Shown here: positions 38,615 through 48,483 of the stretch, one piece after another
How positions within the stretch are numbered: the stretch's first letter is position 1
Layout: each line of letters opens with the position of its first letter
DNA from: Rhodoluna limnophila
GTDB lineage: Bacteria; Actinomycetota; Actinomycetes; Actinomycetales; Microbacteriaceae
Assembly: GCF_005845365.1 (NCBI RefSeq)
Contig: NZ_CP040509.1
Coordinates: forward strand, 372,001 to 436,000
Reading direction: 5' to 3'
Length of the DNA stretch: 64,000 nucleotides
The notes under the pieces: model-generated
Told to the model about the DNA's origin: nothing
The model's database searches: none
Seen by the model: the letters and a program-made list of their open reading frames with translations, nothing else
Made by a program: the position numbers and the translations under genes

Positions 38615-39538
38615 GTGGCGTTTGGAGCATTTGCGCACTCAACCAGCGATGTTAAGCACGCTGACACCGAACGCAAATCATCACGTGTTGCCTGGGTCCT
38701 ATTGGCTCCGGGTTTGGCTTACCTAGCCCTATTCTTCCTAGCCCCGCTGTTCTCACTGATCGCTGTTTCGCTCGGCAGCATTGAGGCCGTTAGCTTGGCT
38801 GATCAGGGGTTCAAATACGGTTTCAACATCCAGAACTTCGCGCCGTTGGCCACCGACTACCTGCCACACGTCTTGCGTTCGTTCTCGTACGCACTGATGG
38901 CGACCATCGCGGCGCTGCTGATTAGTTATCCGCTCGCGTACTTCATCGGTGTAAAACTGCGCAACCGCCCGTTGCTGCAGAGAATGCTGGTGACTCTGGT
39001 GATTGCGCCGTTCTTCATCAGTTTCTTGCTTCGCACGCTTGCCTGGTCTCAGATCTTCTCCAACGAGTCTTGGATCGTAAAGACTCTTCAGGACCTAAGT
39101 TGGTTGGCTCCTGACCAGTACATCATCGGCACCCCGTTTGCTGTTGTTTTTGGTCTGACCTACAACTTCATTCCGTTTATGACTCTGCCGCTCTACACCA
39201 CACTTGAAAAGCTGGATGTTCGGCTGCTCGAGGCTGGAGGAGACCTTTACGCGAGCCCAAGCAAGGTATTTGCCAAGGTGACTTTGCCGCTGTCTATGCC
39301 GGGAATCATCTCAGGTACGCTGCTCACTTTCATTCCTATGGCTGGTGACTACGTAAACGCCAGCAAGAACTTCCTCGGCTCGGCTCAAACTCAGATGCTC
39401 GGAAACGTGATCGAGTCCAAGTACATCAGTGAGCACAACATGCCAATCGCATCGGCGCTATCAGTTGCGCTGATGGCGGTAATCCTGGTGATTGTTGGCG
39501 TCTACGTAAAACGCACCGGGAGCGAGGACCTGCTTTGA
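38615..39538 (+). CDS. potB: Polyamine ABC transporter permease (PotB type)
   Basis: A 307-residue permease with six membrane segments and the EAA loop LLEAGGDLYASPSKVFAKVTLP. The frame is open further upstream into potA, but GTG 38615, two bases behind the potA stop, gives the expected short N terminus. Its stop overlaps the next start (TTGA). Confidence 0.93.
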   Translation: MAFGAFAHSTSDVKHADTERKSSRVAWVLLAPGLAYLALFFLAPLFSLIAVSLGSIEAVSLADQGFKYGFNIQNFAPLATDYLPHVLRSFSYALMATIAALLISYPLAYFIGVKLRNRPLLQRMLVTLVIAPFFISFLLRTLAWSQIFSNESWIVKTLQDLSWLAPDQYIIGTPFAVVFGLTYNFIPFMTLPLYTTLEKLDVRLLEAGGDLYASPSKVFAKVTLPLSMPGIISGTLLTFIPMAGDYVNASKNFLGSAQTQMLGNVIESKYISEHNMPIASALSVALMAVILVIVGVYVKRTGSEDLL

Positions 39539-40341
39539 AAACAAATAAGCTCAAGGGCCTTGTCCTGCCTTTCTACGCGATTGTCGCCTTTGTATTTCTG
39601 CTCACACCGATTGCGTACACCGTAGCCTTCTCATTCAACGACAGCACCAAATCCAATGCGCAGTGGCAGGGTTTTACCCTGGACAACTGGCTTAAGGTTT
39701 GTGAGCGTCAGGGCGTTTGCGAGGCAGTCGGCAGCTCGATTCTTATCGGTGTGGTTTCAACCGCCATCGCTACGGTTCTTGGCACCATGATCGCCATCGC
39801 GTTGGTCCGCTATAAATTCAAGGGTCGCAAATGGGTGAGTCTCGGCCTATTCTTGCCGATGGCCACACCTGAAGTTGTCATGGCTTCGGGGCTGGCAGCT
39901 GAGTTCTTCAACATCGGTTTGGGTCAGGGATACACCACCATCATTCTTGCCCACGTAATGTTCTGCCTGTCCTTTGTGGTGGTAACGGTAAAGGCTCGTG
40001 TTCAAACTCTCGACCCGGCGCTTGAAGAAGCCGGGCGCGACTTGTACGGCAGTCCGAGTGCGGTTTTCCGAAAGATCACCCTCCCGCTGCTCATGCCTGG
40101 TATCGCTGCAGCTGCACTGCTGTCATTTGCACTGAGTTTCGATGACTTCATCATCACGTACTTCAACGGTGGCCAAGCTGTGACTACGTTCCCAATCTTC
40201 ATTTACGCCGCGGCAACCCGCGGAGTGCCAGCCGAGGCAAACGTAATTGGTTCGGCGGTTTTCTTCTTGGCAATTGCCATTGTGTTGATTGTTCAGGTCA
40301 GGGGAGCGGTCAAGGCAAGACTTCTAAAGAAGGTTAAGTAA
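39535..40341 (+). CDS. potC: Polyamine ABC transporter permease (PotC type)
   Basis: A 268-residue permease with six membrane segments and the EAA loop LEEAGRDLYGSPSAVFRKITLP, plus the PotC-like SFDDFIITYFNGG segment. TTG start overlapping the potB stop, so the two permeases are translationally coupled. Followed by a bidirectional terminator. Confidence 0.93.
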   Translation: MKTNKLKGLVLPFYAIVAFVFLLTPIAYTVAFSFNDSTKSNAQWQGFTLDNWLKVCERQGVCEAVGSSILIGVVSTAIATVLGTMIAIALVRYKFKGRKWVSLGLFLPMATPEVVMASGLAAEFFNIGLGQGYTTIILAHVMFCLSFVVVTVKARVQTLDPALEEAGRDLYGSPSAVFRKITLPLLMPGIAAAALLSFALSFDDFIITYFNGGQAVTTFPIFIYAAATRGVPAEANVIGSAVFFLAIAIVLIVQVRGAVKARLLKKVK

Positions 40342-40363
40342 CGCATCGCAAAGTTTTAGGTAT

Positions 40364-40400
40364 AAAAAATCCCCCGACCAATCTGGCCGGGGGATTTTTT
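40364..40400. terminator. Bidirectional terminator between potC and gabT
   Basis: AAAAAATCCCCCG pairs with CGGGGGATTTTTT around a 10-11 base loop; it has A and T runs at both ends and separates two convergent genes. Confidence 0.88.
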
Positions 40401-40405
40401 GACTT

Positions 40406-41740
40406 TTACAGAGCTGCTAGTCCAGCTTCTAGAACGTCCATAGCATCGTTCAGCAAGGCATCCGAGATTGCCAATGGCGGTAGGAAGCGGATTACGTTGT
40501 AGTAGGTTCCGGCGTTCAAAATCAGCACACCATTGCTGTGGCAGTGCTTTACCAGGGCATCAACCGCTGCCTTATTCGGGTTTAGCGTGCCAGGCTCGAT
40601 GAACTCAATAGCCATCATGGCTCCGTGACCACGGATGTCTCCGATCACCGGATACTTAGCCTTCATCGCCTCGAGGCGTTCACGAATTACCAACTCGATT
40701 GCTGCGGCGCGTTCGATAACACCACCGGCTTCAATCTGCTTGAGCACGGCTACTGCTGCAGCAGCTGCGACTGGGTTTCCGCCGAAGGTGCCGCCAAGAC
40801 CGCCAGGGTGTGAAGCGTCCATGATTTCTGCACGACCAGTAACAGCCGAGATCGGCATACCGCCGGCAATGCCCTTGGCGATTGTGAATAGGTCAGGCTC
40901 AAAGCCCTCTTCCCACTCGCTAGCAAACCACTTACCGGTCCTGGCCACACCAGACTGAACCTCATCGGCGACTACGACTACTCCGTTGGCTCGTGCCCAC
41001 TGGCTCAAGGTGCGAAGGAACCCTGGCGCAGGCACGATAAAGCCACCCTCGCCCTGGATTGGCTCAATAACAATGGCCGCTAGGTCTTCGACGCCAACGC
41101 GCTTTTCGATGTAGTTGATAGCTCGCTGCGCAGCTTCCTCACCGGTCATACCCTGTGGGTCACGGTAAGGGTAAGACATAGGTACGTGCTGAATACTAGC
41201 TGCAGTTGGGCCAAAACCGTTTCCGTATGGAGCAGCCTTGAAGTTCATCGAGAAAGTTAGGTTGGTGCGGCCGTGGTACGCGTGGTCAAAAACCACAATG
41301 CCGTTCTTGCGGGTTGCCTTGCGGGCAATCTTTACCGCGTTTTCAACTGCCTCAGCACCCGAGTTGAACAGGACTGACTTCTTCTTGAAGTTACCCGGGG
41401 TGTACTTGTTCAAAAACTCGCAAACCTCAACGTAGTTCTCGTAAGGAGTGAGGGTGAACAGAGTGTGGGTGAGTTTGGCAACCTGGTCTTGAACCGCCGC
41501 CACAACTGCTGGGTTGGTGTGTCCAATAGTGGTAACACCGATGCCTGAACCAAGGTCAATCAGCTGGTTGCCATCTGCATCGACAACGATTGCACCGTGT
41601 GCCGCCTCGATGTAAATCGGCAGTGCTGCACCGGCTCCAGCCGAAACAGCTTCAAGCCTTCTTGCGTGCAAAGCTTGTGACTTTGGGCCAGGGATTGACG
41701 TGACTACTTTGCGCTCTTGCGCGACTGGGAACTCGCTCAT
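40406..41740 (-). CDS. gabT: 4-aminobutyrate--2-oxoglutarate aminotransferase
   Basis: A 444-residue class III aminotransferase with the PLP lysine in TIAKGIAGGMPISAVTGR, VVVADEVQSGVARTGKWFA, and the N-terminal GIGVTTIGHTNPAVVAAV. It is closest in pattern to actinobacterial GabT. It would convert GABA to succinate semialdehyde, completing putrescine breakdown up to the point where a succinate semialdehyde dehydrogenase is needed; that gene is not seen here. TAGACT lies seven bases before the ATG, so the mRNA is probably leaderless. Confidence 0.93.
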   Translation of the reverse strand: MSEFPVAQERKVVTSIPGPKSQALHARRLEAVSAGAGAALPIYIEAAHGAIVVDADGNQLIDLGSGIGVTTIGHTNPAVVAAVQDQVAKLTHTLFTLTPYENYVEVCEFLNKYTPGNFKKKSVLFNSGAEAVENAVKIARKATRKNGIVVFDHAYHGRTNLTFSMNFKAAPYGNGFGPTAASIQHVPMSYPYRDPQGMTGEEAAQRAINYIEKRVGVEDLAAIVIEPIQGEGGFIVPAPGFLRTLSQWARANGVVVVADEVQSGVARTGKWFASEWEEGFEPDLFTIAKGIAGGMPISAVTGRAEIMDASHPGGLGGTFGGNPVAAAAAVAVLKQIEAGGVIERAAAIELVIRERLEAMKAKYPVIGDIRGHGAMMAIEFIEPGTLNPNKAAVDALVKHCHSNGVLILNAGTYYNVIRFLPPLAISDALLNDAMDVLEAGLAAL

Positions 41741-41747
41741 ATGTAAA

Positions 41748-41753
41748 AGTCTA
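41748..41753 (-). promoter_or_regulatory. TAGACT box before gabT (leaderless promoter candidate)
   Basis: TAGACT on the minus strand is seven bases before the gabT ATG. A TAGGAGG sequence lies even further upstream, too far to act as a ribosome binding site. Confidence 0.5.
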
Positions 41754-41815
41754 AGCCTCCTAAACCGTCAAGTCCTCCCCAACGCCAAACTCGCTGGTAG
41801 TGGCAAGATGGACTT

Positions 41816-42901
41816 ATGCGTCGCGTAATTATTTTGGGCTCAACCGGTTCAATCGGCACCCAGGCCCTTGAGGTAGTAGCAGCCAACCCTGACCGATTTG
41901 AGGTTGTGGGTTTGGCCGCCGGAACCAACCGAGAACTCCTTGCCGAGCAGGCATCGAAGTTTGGGGTGAAATACGCGGTTTTGGGTGCTGAAGATGCAAC
42001 GAAGTTGGTGTTGGACACCGACGCCGACGTCGTGATCAACGGCATAACAGGTTCAATTGGGCTGGCGCCAACTTTAGCTACCTTGAACAGCGGCAAAACC
42101 CTTGCTCTGGCAAATAAAGAGTCACTAATCGTCGGCGGTCGGTTGGTAACCGCCGCAGCAAAACCAGGCCAGATTGTTCCGGTGGATAGCGAGCACTCTG
42201 CGCTGGCCCAGTGCCTGATGGCCGGAAAGCACTCTGAAGTGCAGAAGTTGATTTTGACCGCATCTGGAGGCCCATTTAGAGGTTGGACTCGCGAGGCTCT
42301 AGATGAAGTGACGCCGGAGCAGGCTCTGGCACACCCAACCTGGGTTATGGGCAAGGTGGTGACCACCAATTCGGCAACCTTGGTCAACAAGGGGCTCGAG
42401 TTAATTGAAGCTCACCTGCTATTTGATATTCCATTTGACCGAATTGCGGTAACTGTTCACCCACAATCAGTGGTTCACTCCATGGTCGAATTCATCGATG
42501 GTTCGGTGTTGGCACAGTGTTCGCCACCAAACATGAAGCTTCCGATTGCCTTGGGCATGTCCTGGCCAGATCGAGTGCCTAACGTTGCGCCAGCGTGCGA
42601 TTGGACTAAAGCAGCGACCTGGACTTTCGAGCCGCTCAATGAATCTGTTTTTGGTGCGGTCAAGCTAGCCCGTCAGGTGGGTCAAGCCGGCCAAACCTAT
42701 CCAGCCGTTTATAACGCTGCCAACGAAGAGGCCGTCGAAGCTTTTCATCAACGACGGATTGGATTCAACCAAATCGTAGATCTCATCAAGCGCGTAGTTG
42801 ACGCCCATGAACCAGAAAAAGAACTTTCACTTGAAGGAGTCTTGGCAGCTGAAAAATGGGCTCGCGACCGAGCACAGGCATCGATGGTCACCGCGTGCTA
42901 A
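41816..42901 (+). CDS. dxr: 1-deoxy-D-xylulose 5-phosphate reductoisomerase
   Basis: A 361-residue MEP-pathway enzyme making 2-C-methylerythritol 4-phosphate. The NADPH motif [21 protein letters not shown], the metal-binding PVDSEHSAL and the flexible loop region around [10 protein letters not shown] are present. With ispG downstream it forms the conserved actinobacterial dxr-protease-ispG group, supplying isoprenoids for quinones, lipid carriers and carotenoids. Confidence 0.96.
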   Translation: MRRVIILGSTGSIGTQALEVVAANPDRFEVVGLAAGTNRELLAEQASKFGVKYAVLGAEDATKLVLDTDADVVINGITGSIGLAPTLATLNSGKTLALANKESLIVGGRLVTAAAKPGQIVPVDSEHSALAQCLMAGKHSEVQKLILTASGGPFRGWTREALDEVTPEQALAHPTWVMGKVVTTNSATLVNKGLELIEAHLLFDIPFDRIAVTVHPQSVVHSMVEFIDGSVLAQCSPPNMKLPIALGMSWPDRVPNVAPACDWTKAATWTFEPLNESVFGAVKLARQVGQAGQTYPAVYNAANEEAVEAFHQRRIGFNQIVDLIKRVVDAHEPEKELSLEGVLAAEKWARDRAQASMVTAC

Positions 42902-42944
42902 GCATGGGGTTTGCGCCATTCAGAAAATTGTCAGAGACCACAGA

Positions 42945-42956
42945 TAGGTTCTAAAC
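42945..42956 (+). promoter_or_regulatory. TAGGTT box before the site-2 protease gene
   Basis: TAGGTT lies six bases before the GTG start, with no ribosome binding site, as with other candidate leaderless genes in the window. Confidence 0.4.
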
Positions 42957-44285
42957 GTGACTGAAACTCTCTGGTACGTAGGCGGAATCCTCTTCATCGC
43001 GATTGGAATTGCGGTTTCAATCGGGCTGCATGAAATCGGCCATCTCGTCCCAGCCAAAAAGTTTGGTGTTAAGGTGCCCACCTACGCGATTGGCTTTGGC
43101 CCAACGCTGTTTAAATTTCGCCGCGGAGAAACCGAGTACGCGCTAAAACTCATTCCGCTTGGTGGTTTCATCACCATGATTGGCATGTATCCGCCGGCAA
43201 AAAAGTCTGCCAAACCTTTGCCTGCTGGCAAAAAGCTCGGGTTCTTTGCCGACATGATTAGTCAGGCTAGGTCTGCCCACAACGAGCACGAAACTCCAGC
43301 AGACGCAAACCGTAAATTTTACCAGCTGCCGGTCGGCAAGCGAATGGTAATCATGTTTGGTGGCCCATTCATGAACCTCCTTCTAGGCCTCGGCCTATTT
43401 GCCTTCGTTATGGGTGTCATGGGTGTTCCGCAGCGAACAAATCTCATCGCTCAGGTTTCACCCTGCATCGCCACGACCGTCATGCAGGTAACTGACTGTG
43501 ATCCTGTTGCCGACCCGTCGCCGGCGGTAGCAGCTGGCCTTCAAATCTCCGATGAAATTGTTGCCGTGAATGGCAAAACCGGAGACGACGCAGCAGTTTT
43601 GATTCAGGAGTTGCCTGCCGGAGCGCCGGCCGTTTTTACCGTGCTTAGAGACGGCAAAAACGTCGACCTAAACCTAACCCCAACCGTTGCTTTGCGTCCG
43701 GTCATTGATTCCAAAACCGGTCAGGTGCAACTCGATGAATCCGGTGACCCAGTGATGCAAGAGCGCACGGTCATTGGTGTGGTTTTTGCTAACCAGAGGG
43801 TTCAGCAGGGTCCCGCGTACATCGCAGAGCAGTCTCTAGGAGCGGTTTCCCAAGTGGGAACAATGATTTTGACCTTGCCGCAGCAAATGGTTCAGGTTTT
43901 TGATGCCACCTTTGGCGGCGGCGAGCGCAATCCAGCCGGTGCCGTCTCGGTAGTCGGCATTGGTCAACTAGCCGGAGAAGTCGCAGCGACAGAGAGCGCT
44001 GACATCACCGACAAGCTGGCAACCGGGTTGATGATTATTGCCTCCCTGAACTTTGCCCTATTCGCTTTCAACATGCTGCCGCTATTGCCGCTTGATGGTG
44101 GCCACATTGCCGGTGGGGTATACGAGGCAGCGAAGCGCGGTATTTACAGGCTTAGAGGAAAGTCAGATCCTGGTCCGGCAGATACCGCTTTGCTTATGCC
44201 GGCAACCTGGTTTGTCGTCATACTTTTGATGGCTATGAGCGTGTTGCTAATCCTGGCCGACCTAATCAATCCAATCGCCTTCTAA
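42957..44285 (+). CDS. M50 family site-2 (intramembrane) metalloprotease, RseP/Rip1 type
   Basis: A 442-residue polytopic zinc protease. The active site HEIGH (His25, Glu26, His29) lies in the first membrane segment; the third ligand region LLPLDGGHIAGG is in a C-terminal segment; one PDZ domain occupies roughly 180-240. An insertion at about 75-115 is seen in actinobacterial Rip1. Such proteases cleave anti-sigma factors and divisome proteins; the ECF/anti-sigma pair at 29108-30889 is a possible client (inference). GTG start. Confidence 0.92.
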   Translation: MTETLWYVGGILFIAIGIAVSIGLHEIGHLVPAKKFGVKVPTYAIGFGPTLFKFRRGETEYALKLIPLGGFITMIGMYPPAKKSAKPLPAGKKLGFFADMISQARSAHNEHETPADANRKFYQLPVGKRMVIMFGGPFMNLLLGLGLFAFVMGVMGVPQRTNLIAQVSPCIATTVMQVTDCDPVADPSPAVAAGLQISDEIVAVNGKTGDDAAVLIQELPAGAPAVFTVLRDGKNVDLNLTPTVALRPVIDSKTGQVQLDESGDPVMQERTVIGVVFANQRVQQGPAYIAEQSLGAVSQVGTMILTLPQQMVQVFDATFGGGERNPAGAVSVVGIGQLAGEVAATESADITDKLATGLMIIASLNFALFAFNMLPLLPLDGGHIAGGVYEAAKRGIYRLRGKSDPGPADTALLMPATWFVVILLMAMSVLLILADLINPIAF

Positions 44286-44293
44286 ACGCTGTT

Positions 44294-44299
44294 TATGAT
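44294..44299 (+). promoter_or_regulatory. Candidate -10 box (TATGAT) before ispG
   Basis: TATGAT lies 26 bases upstream of the ispG start; a GAGAG site follows. No clear -35. Confidence 0.3.
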
Positions 44300-44325
44300 T
44301 AGAGCAACCTGAAAGAGAGTTTTCT

Positions 44326-45486
44326 GTGGCTGCAATCAACCTTGGTCTTCCAAATACTCCTCCGCCAACCATTTCTCCGCGTCGCAAGAGTCGCAAGATT
44401 ATGGTCGGCAAAGTGGCAGTGGGCGGCGATGCACCAGTGTCAGTGCAGTCAATGTGCACCACGCCAACAACTGATGTCAACGCAACTCTCCAGCAAATTG
44501 CTGAGCTAACCGCATCGGGTTGTGACATTGTGCGTGTTGCAGTGCCTAGCCAGGACGACGCCGATCGACTGGCCCTGATTGCTCGCAAGTCTCAAATTCC
44601 AGTCATTGCCGACATTCACTTTCAGCCAAAATACGTTTTTCAAGCTATCGACGCAGGTTGTGGCGCGGTTCGAGTAAACCCGGGCAATATTCGCCAGTTT
44701 GATGACAAGGTCGGCGAAATCGCCAAGGCAGCCAAAGATGCTGGAGTGTCCATCCGAATCGGTGTGAACGCAGGATCCCTCGACCCTCGTTTGCTGGAAA
44801 AATACGGCAAGGCAACCGCCGAGGCGCTGGTTGAGTCGGCTGTCTGGGAGGCAAGCCTTTTCGAGGAACACGATTTCCACGACTTCAAGATTTCGGTAAA
44901 ACACAATGACCCGGTGGTCATGGTCAAGGCATACGAAATGTTGGCTGAGCGAGGCGACTGGCCATTGCACCTCGGCGTAACCGAGGCTGGTCCGGCATTC
45001 CAGGGCACAATCAAGTCTTCGGTGGCATTCGGTGCACTGCTATCGCGCGGAATCGGAGACACCATCCGAGTCTCGTTGTCTGCGCCCCCAGTTGAAGAGA
45101 TCAAAGTTGGCTCGCAAATCCTCGAGTCCTTGAACCTTCGCCCAAGAAAGCTTGAAATTGTGAGCTGCCCGAGCTGTGGGCGCGCTCAGGTCGATGTTTA
45201 CACTTTGGCCAATGAGGTCACTGCTGGGCTTGAGAAGCTCACTGTTCCATTGCGCGTTGCAGTTATGGGTTGTGTCGTGAATGGTCCCGGAGAAGCGCGT
45301 GAGGCCGACTTGGGCGTCGCTTCTGGCAATGGCAAGGGGCAGATATTCGTCAAGGGTGAGGTCATCAAGACTGTGCCTGAGAGCGAAATCGTGGCGACCC
45401 TGATCGAAGAGGCCAATCGAATGGCCGCTGAGATGGACCCAACCCTTGTGGGTAGCCCGCAGGTGCTGGTCGCCAAAAAGGACTAA
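44326..45486 (+). CDS. ispG: 4-hydroxy-3-methylbut-2-en-1-yl diphosphate synthase
   Basis: A 386-residue iron-sulfur enzyme of the MEP pathway. The cluster cysteines are in VSCPSCGR and [18 protein letters not shown]; the N-terminal TIM-barrel shows [15 protein letters not shown] and [10 protein letters not shown]. Short bacterial form without the plant insertion. GTG start with an AGAGAG site. Confidence 0.96.
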   Translation: MAAINLGLPNTPPPTISPRRKSRKIMVGKVAVGGDAPVSVQSMCTTPTTDVNATLQQIAELTASGCDIVRVAVPSQDDADRLALIARKSQIPVIADIHFQPKYVFQAIDAGCGAVRVNPGNIRQFDDKVGEIAKAAKDAGVSIRIGVNAGSLDPRLLEKYGKATAEALVESAVWEASLFEEHDFHDFKISVKHNDPVVMVKAYEMLAERGDWPLHLGVTEAGPAFQGTIKSSVAFGALLSRGIGDTIRVSLSAPPVEEIKVGSQILESLNLRPRKLEIVSCPSCGRAQVDVYTLANEVTAGLEKLTVPLRVAVMGCVVNGPGEAREADLGVASGNGKGQIFVKGEVIKTVPESEIVATLIEEANRMAAEMDPTLVGSPQVLVAKKD

Positions 45487-45519
45487 CCAAAACACTCACT
45501 TCAAGAAGGGGAGCTGGCA

Positions 45520-46641
45520 ATGGCGCTAGCAATGACTCCGCCGATGGGCTGGAACTCGTGGAACGTTGGGCTGGATTCCAACGATTATCCCGACTTCACA
45601 AATTTGACTGAAAAGTCGGTTCTGGATCAAGCCCGAGCTATGGTCGATCGGGGTCTGCTTGCCGCCGGTTATGAGTATTTTGTGCTCGATGACGGATACC
45701 AAAATGCGCGGCGTGATTACCGTGGTCGTCTTCAAGGGCATGCATTGCGGTTTCGAAATGGCATCCCGTCGCTGGTCGAACAAGTCAAAGGGCTGGGGCT
45801 GAAATTCGGCATTTATTCAGTTCCGGGTTCCCTGACCTGCGCTCAGCAGTACAACGACTATGTCGCGGATGGGCTTGGCTCGCTAGACAAAGAACGTATC
45901 GATGCCGAGGCTTTCGCTGAGTGGGGCATCGATTACCTAAAGTACGACTGGTGTCGGGCGCACTTGAACGATGGGCTGCTCGCGAAAGAGACATTTTCAA
46001 AAATGGCCGTCGAAATCGCTCGAACCGGCCGTGAAATTGTGTACTCAATTTCTGAATACGGCCTTTTCAAGCCCCACGAGTGGGCGCCGGAATTCACTCA
46101 AATGTGGCGCACTACCGACGACCTGTTCGCAAACTGGGATTCGATTCTGCGAACCATTGACCTTCAAGTTGACCTGTATCCGTACTCGAGGCCGGGGGCT
46201 TGGAATGACCCCGACATGCTGCAAATCGGAAACCATGGTCTCACCGCGGCAGAAAATCGATCTCACTTCTACGTTTGGGCAATCCTGAATGCGCCGCTCA
46301 TGATCGGTACTGATTTGGTCCGCATGCCTGAGTCTGTCCGAGAACTACTGGTCAACCCCGGAGTTATCGAAGTTGACCAAGACTGGGGTGGCCAGCAGGG
46401 GCGTCGGGTTTGGCAGGGCAATGAAGCAGAGATTTGGGCAAAACCAATGTCGGATGGTTCCCTGGCGGCAGCGCTCCTTAACCGAGGTGAACGAACTTTC
46501 ACGTTCGAGGTAAACGCCGAAAGTCTTGGACGCGACTTCAGTTCAGCCATCGACGTGCCTTCCGCCTCGGATCTTGGCATTAGCGGTTCAGCAACCTTAG
46601 AGGTTGGCGCCCACGACACAATGCTGATTCGAGTTCGATAG
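45520..46641 (+). CDS. Alpha-galactosidase, GH27 family, cytoplasmic
   Basis: A 373-residue (beta/alpha)8 glycosidase with a C-terminal beta domain. GH27 signatures: PPMGWNSWN (about 7-15), VLDDGYQ, the nucleophile Asp143 in LKYDWCR, and the acid/base region in WNDPDMLQIGN. There is no signal peptide, so it acts on imported alpha-galactosides such as melibiose or raffinose-type sugars. AAGGGGAG precedes the ATG. It interrupts the conserved ispG-proS neighbourhood, so a local insertion is likely. Confidence 0.9.
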   Translation: MALAMTPPMGWNSWNVGLDSNDYPDFTNLTEKSVLDQARAMVDRGLLAAGYEYFVLDDGYQNARRDYRGRLQGHALRFRNGIPSLVEQVKGLGLKFGIYSVPGSLTCAQQYNDYVADGLGSLDKERIDAEAFAEWGIDYLKYDWCRAHLNDGLLAKETFSKMAVEIARTGREIVYSISEYGLFKPHEWAPEFTQMWRTTDDLFANWDSILRTIDLQVDLYPYSRPGAWNDPDMLQIGNHGLTAAENRSHFYVWAILNAPLMIGTDLVRMPESVRELLVNPGVIEVDQDWGGQQGRRVWQGNEAEIWAKPMSDGSLAAALLNRGERTFTFEVNAESLGRDFSSAIDVPSASDLGISGSATLEVGAHDTMLIRVR

Positions 46642-46649
46642 GGTCGCGA

Positions 46650-46662
46650 TAACATTGACCCC
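46650..46662 (+). promoter_or_regulatory. TAACAT box before proS (leaderless promoter candidate)
   Basis: TAACAT (46650-46655) is seven bases before the proS ATG, and no ribosome binding site is visible. Confidence 0.4.
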
Positions 46663-48426
46663 ATGCCTATTCGTCTTTCCTCGCTATTCCTGCGCACATT
46701 GCGCGAAGACCCATCTGAAGCTGATGTAGCTGGTCACAAGCTGCTCTTGCGTGCCGGATACATCCGTCGCGCTGGTGCCGGCCTGTACACCTGGCTGCCT
46801 CTGGGATTAGCGGTTAAGGCGAAGATCGAGCAGGTTGTCCGTGAAGAGATGGCAAACGCCGGTGCTCAGGAAGTGTTTTTCCCAGCCCTGCTGCCTCGCG
46901 AGCCTTTCGAAGCCACCGGGCGATGGACCGAGTATGGCGACAACCTTTTCCGTTTGCAGGACCGCAAGAAGAGCGATTACCTACTTGCGCCTACGCACGA
47001 GGAGATGTTCACCCTTTTGGTGAAAGATCTTTACTCCAGCTATAAAGACCTGCCAACCTGTCTGTACCAGATTCAGAACAAGTACCGCGATGAAGCTCGC
47101 CCTCGTGCCGGTTTGCTGCGCGGTCGTGAATTTGTGATGAAAGACGCCTACAGCTTTGACATCGACGATGAGGGTTTGAAGAAGTCTTATCAGGCGCAAA
47201 GAGATGCTTACGAGCGCATTTTTACCCGCCTTGGCGTTGAATACGCGATAGTCAAGGCTGATGCCGGAGCCATGGGTGGTTCAGCATCTGAGGAATTCTT
47301 GTCGCCGAGCCCGATTGGTGAAGACACATTTGTGCGCTCGCCAGGTGGTTACGCTGCAAACGTGGAGGCCGTTGCAACGGTGGCACCTCCGGCCATCTCA
47401 ATCGAAGGCCAGCCAGCCGCGAAGCAGGTAGAAACACCTGGGGCGACCAACATCAAACGAGTGGTTGAGTTTGCCAATCAAAATGTGCAGCGCGTTGACG
47501 GCGGTGTGTGGTCTGCCGCGCACACCCTCAAGAACAACGTCATGGCCTTGGTCTCTCCTGAAGGAAAGCGTTCTCTAGTTGTTGTTGGCCTGCCTGGTGA
47601 CCGCGAGGTTGATGCCAAGCGCGCCGAGGCAGCTTTTGCTCCAAACGAGGTCGAGCAGGCAAATGAAGATGACTTTGCCCAGCATCCAGAGCTCATAAAG
47701 GGATTCATCGGACCGGTAAAGGGGGGTCAGGCGGTCCTTGGATTGAACGGATCGAGCGGAATTCGCTACCTGCTTGACCCACGTGTGGTCGATGGTAGTG
47801 CCTGGATTTCCGGCGCCAACGAAAAAGATCAGCACATTTTTGATTTGGTCAAAGGCCGAGACTTTGAGGCTGACGGTGTTGTTGACATCGCTGAAGTTCG
47901 CGCTGGCGATCCAGCTCCCGACGGTTCGGGTCCTCTCGAGTTGGCCCGAGGTATTGAAATCGGTCACGTATTTCAGCTGGGTCGCAAGTATGCAGAGGCG
48001 CTTGGTCTTCAGGTGCTTGACGAGAACGGCAAGTTGGTCACTGTAACTATGGGTTCCTACGGAATCGGTGTTACTCGACTAGTTGCAGTTTTGGCCGAGG
48101 CAAACCACGACGATAAGGGCCTAATTTGGCCTGCTGCGGCTGCCCCAGCCGATATCTATGTTGTTGCTGCTGGCAAGGATGAGGCAATCTACGCGGCAGC
48201 CGAGAAGCTGGCGGCAGAGCTTGAAGCCAAGGGTAAATCGGTGATTCTCGACGACCGCCAAAAAGTCAGCCCAGGCGTTAAGTTTGGCGACGCAGAGCTT
48301 ATCGGTGTGCCAACAATTGTGATTGTTGGCAAGGGTCTTGAGAACGGAGAGGTCGACCTCTGGGATAGACGCTCAGGAGAGCGCCGCCCAGTCAAGGTAG
48401 ACTTGGCCGTAGCGGAACTCATCTAG
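46663..48426 (+). CDS. proS: Prolyl-tRNA synthetase, bacterial type with editing domain
   Basis: A 587-residue class II synthetase. Motif 1 and 2 regions ([29 protein letters not shown]), the TYLAPTHEE-like [10 protein letters not shown], an INS editing insertion (about 225-400) and motif 3 in [16 protein letters not shown] are visible; the anticodon-binding domain is C-terminal. First gene of the translation factor run, and probably separately transcribed. Confidence 0.96.
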   Translation: MPIRLSSLFLRTLREDPSEADVAGHKLLLRAGYIRRAGAGLYTWLPLGLAVKAKIEQVVREEMANAGAQEVFFPALLPREPFEATGRWTEYGDNLFRLQDRKKSDYLLAPTHEEMFTLLVKDLYSSYKDLPTCLYQIQNKYRDEARPRAGLLRGREFVMKDAYSFDIDDEGLKKSYQAQRDAYERIFTRLGVEYAIVKADAGAMGGSASEEFLSPSPIGEDTFVRSPGGYAANVEAVATVAPPAISIEGQPAAKQVETPGATNIKRVVEFANQNVQRVDGGVWSAAHTLKNNVMALVSPEGKRSLVVVGLPGDREVDAKRAEAAFAPNEVEQANEDDFAQHPELIKGFIGPVKGGQAVLGLNGSSGIRYLLDPRVVDGSAWISGANEKDQHIFDLVKGRDFEADGVVDIAEVRAGDPAPDGSGPLELARGIEIGHVFQLGRKYAEALGLQVLDENGKLVTVTMGSYGIGVTRLVAVLAEANHDDKGLIWPAAAAPADIYVVAAGKDEAIYAAAEKLAAELEAKGKSVILDDRQKVSPGVKFGDAELIGVPTIVIVGKGLENGEVDLWDRRSGERRPVKVDLAVAELI

Positions 48427-48483
48427 TCCATTTTTGACTGGTTCCACAAACTGACAACTAACTAGCGGCCCGGGAGGCATCTC

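Noticed and set aside
41737-42390. A 217-codon minus-strand frame opposite dxr
   Set aside because: It is antisense to a certain dxr, has no start signal and low-complexity composition.
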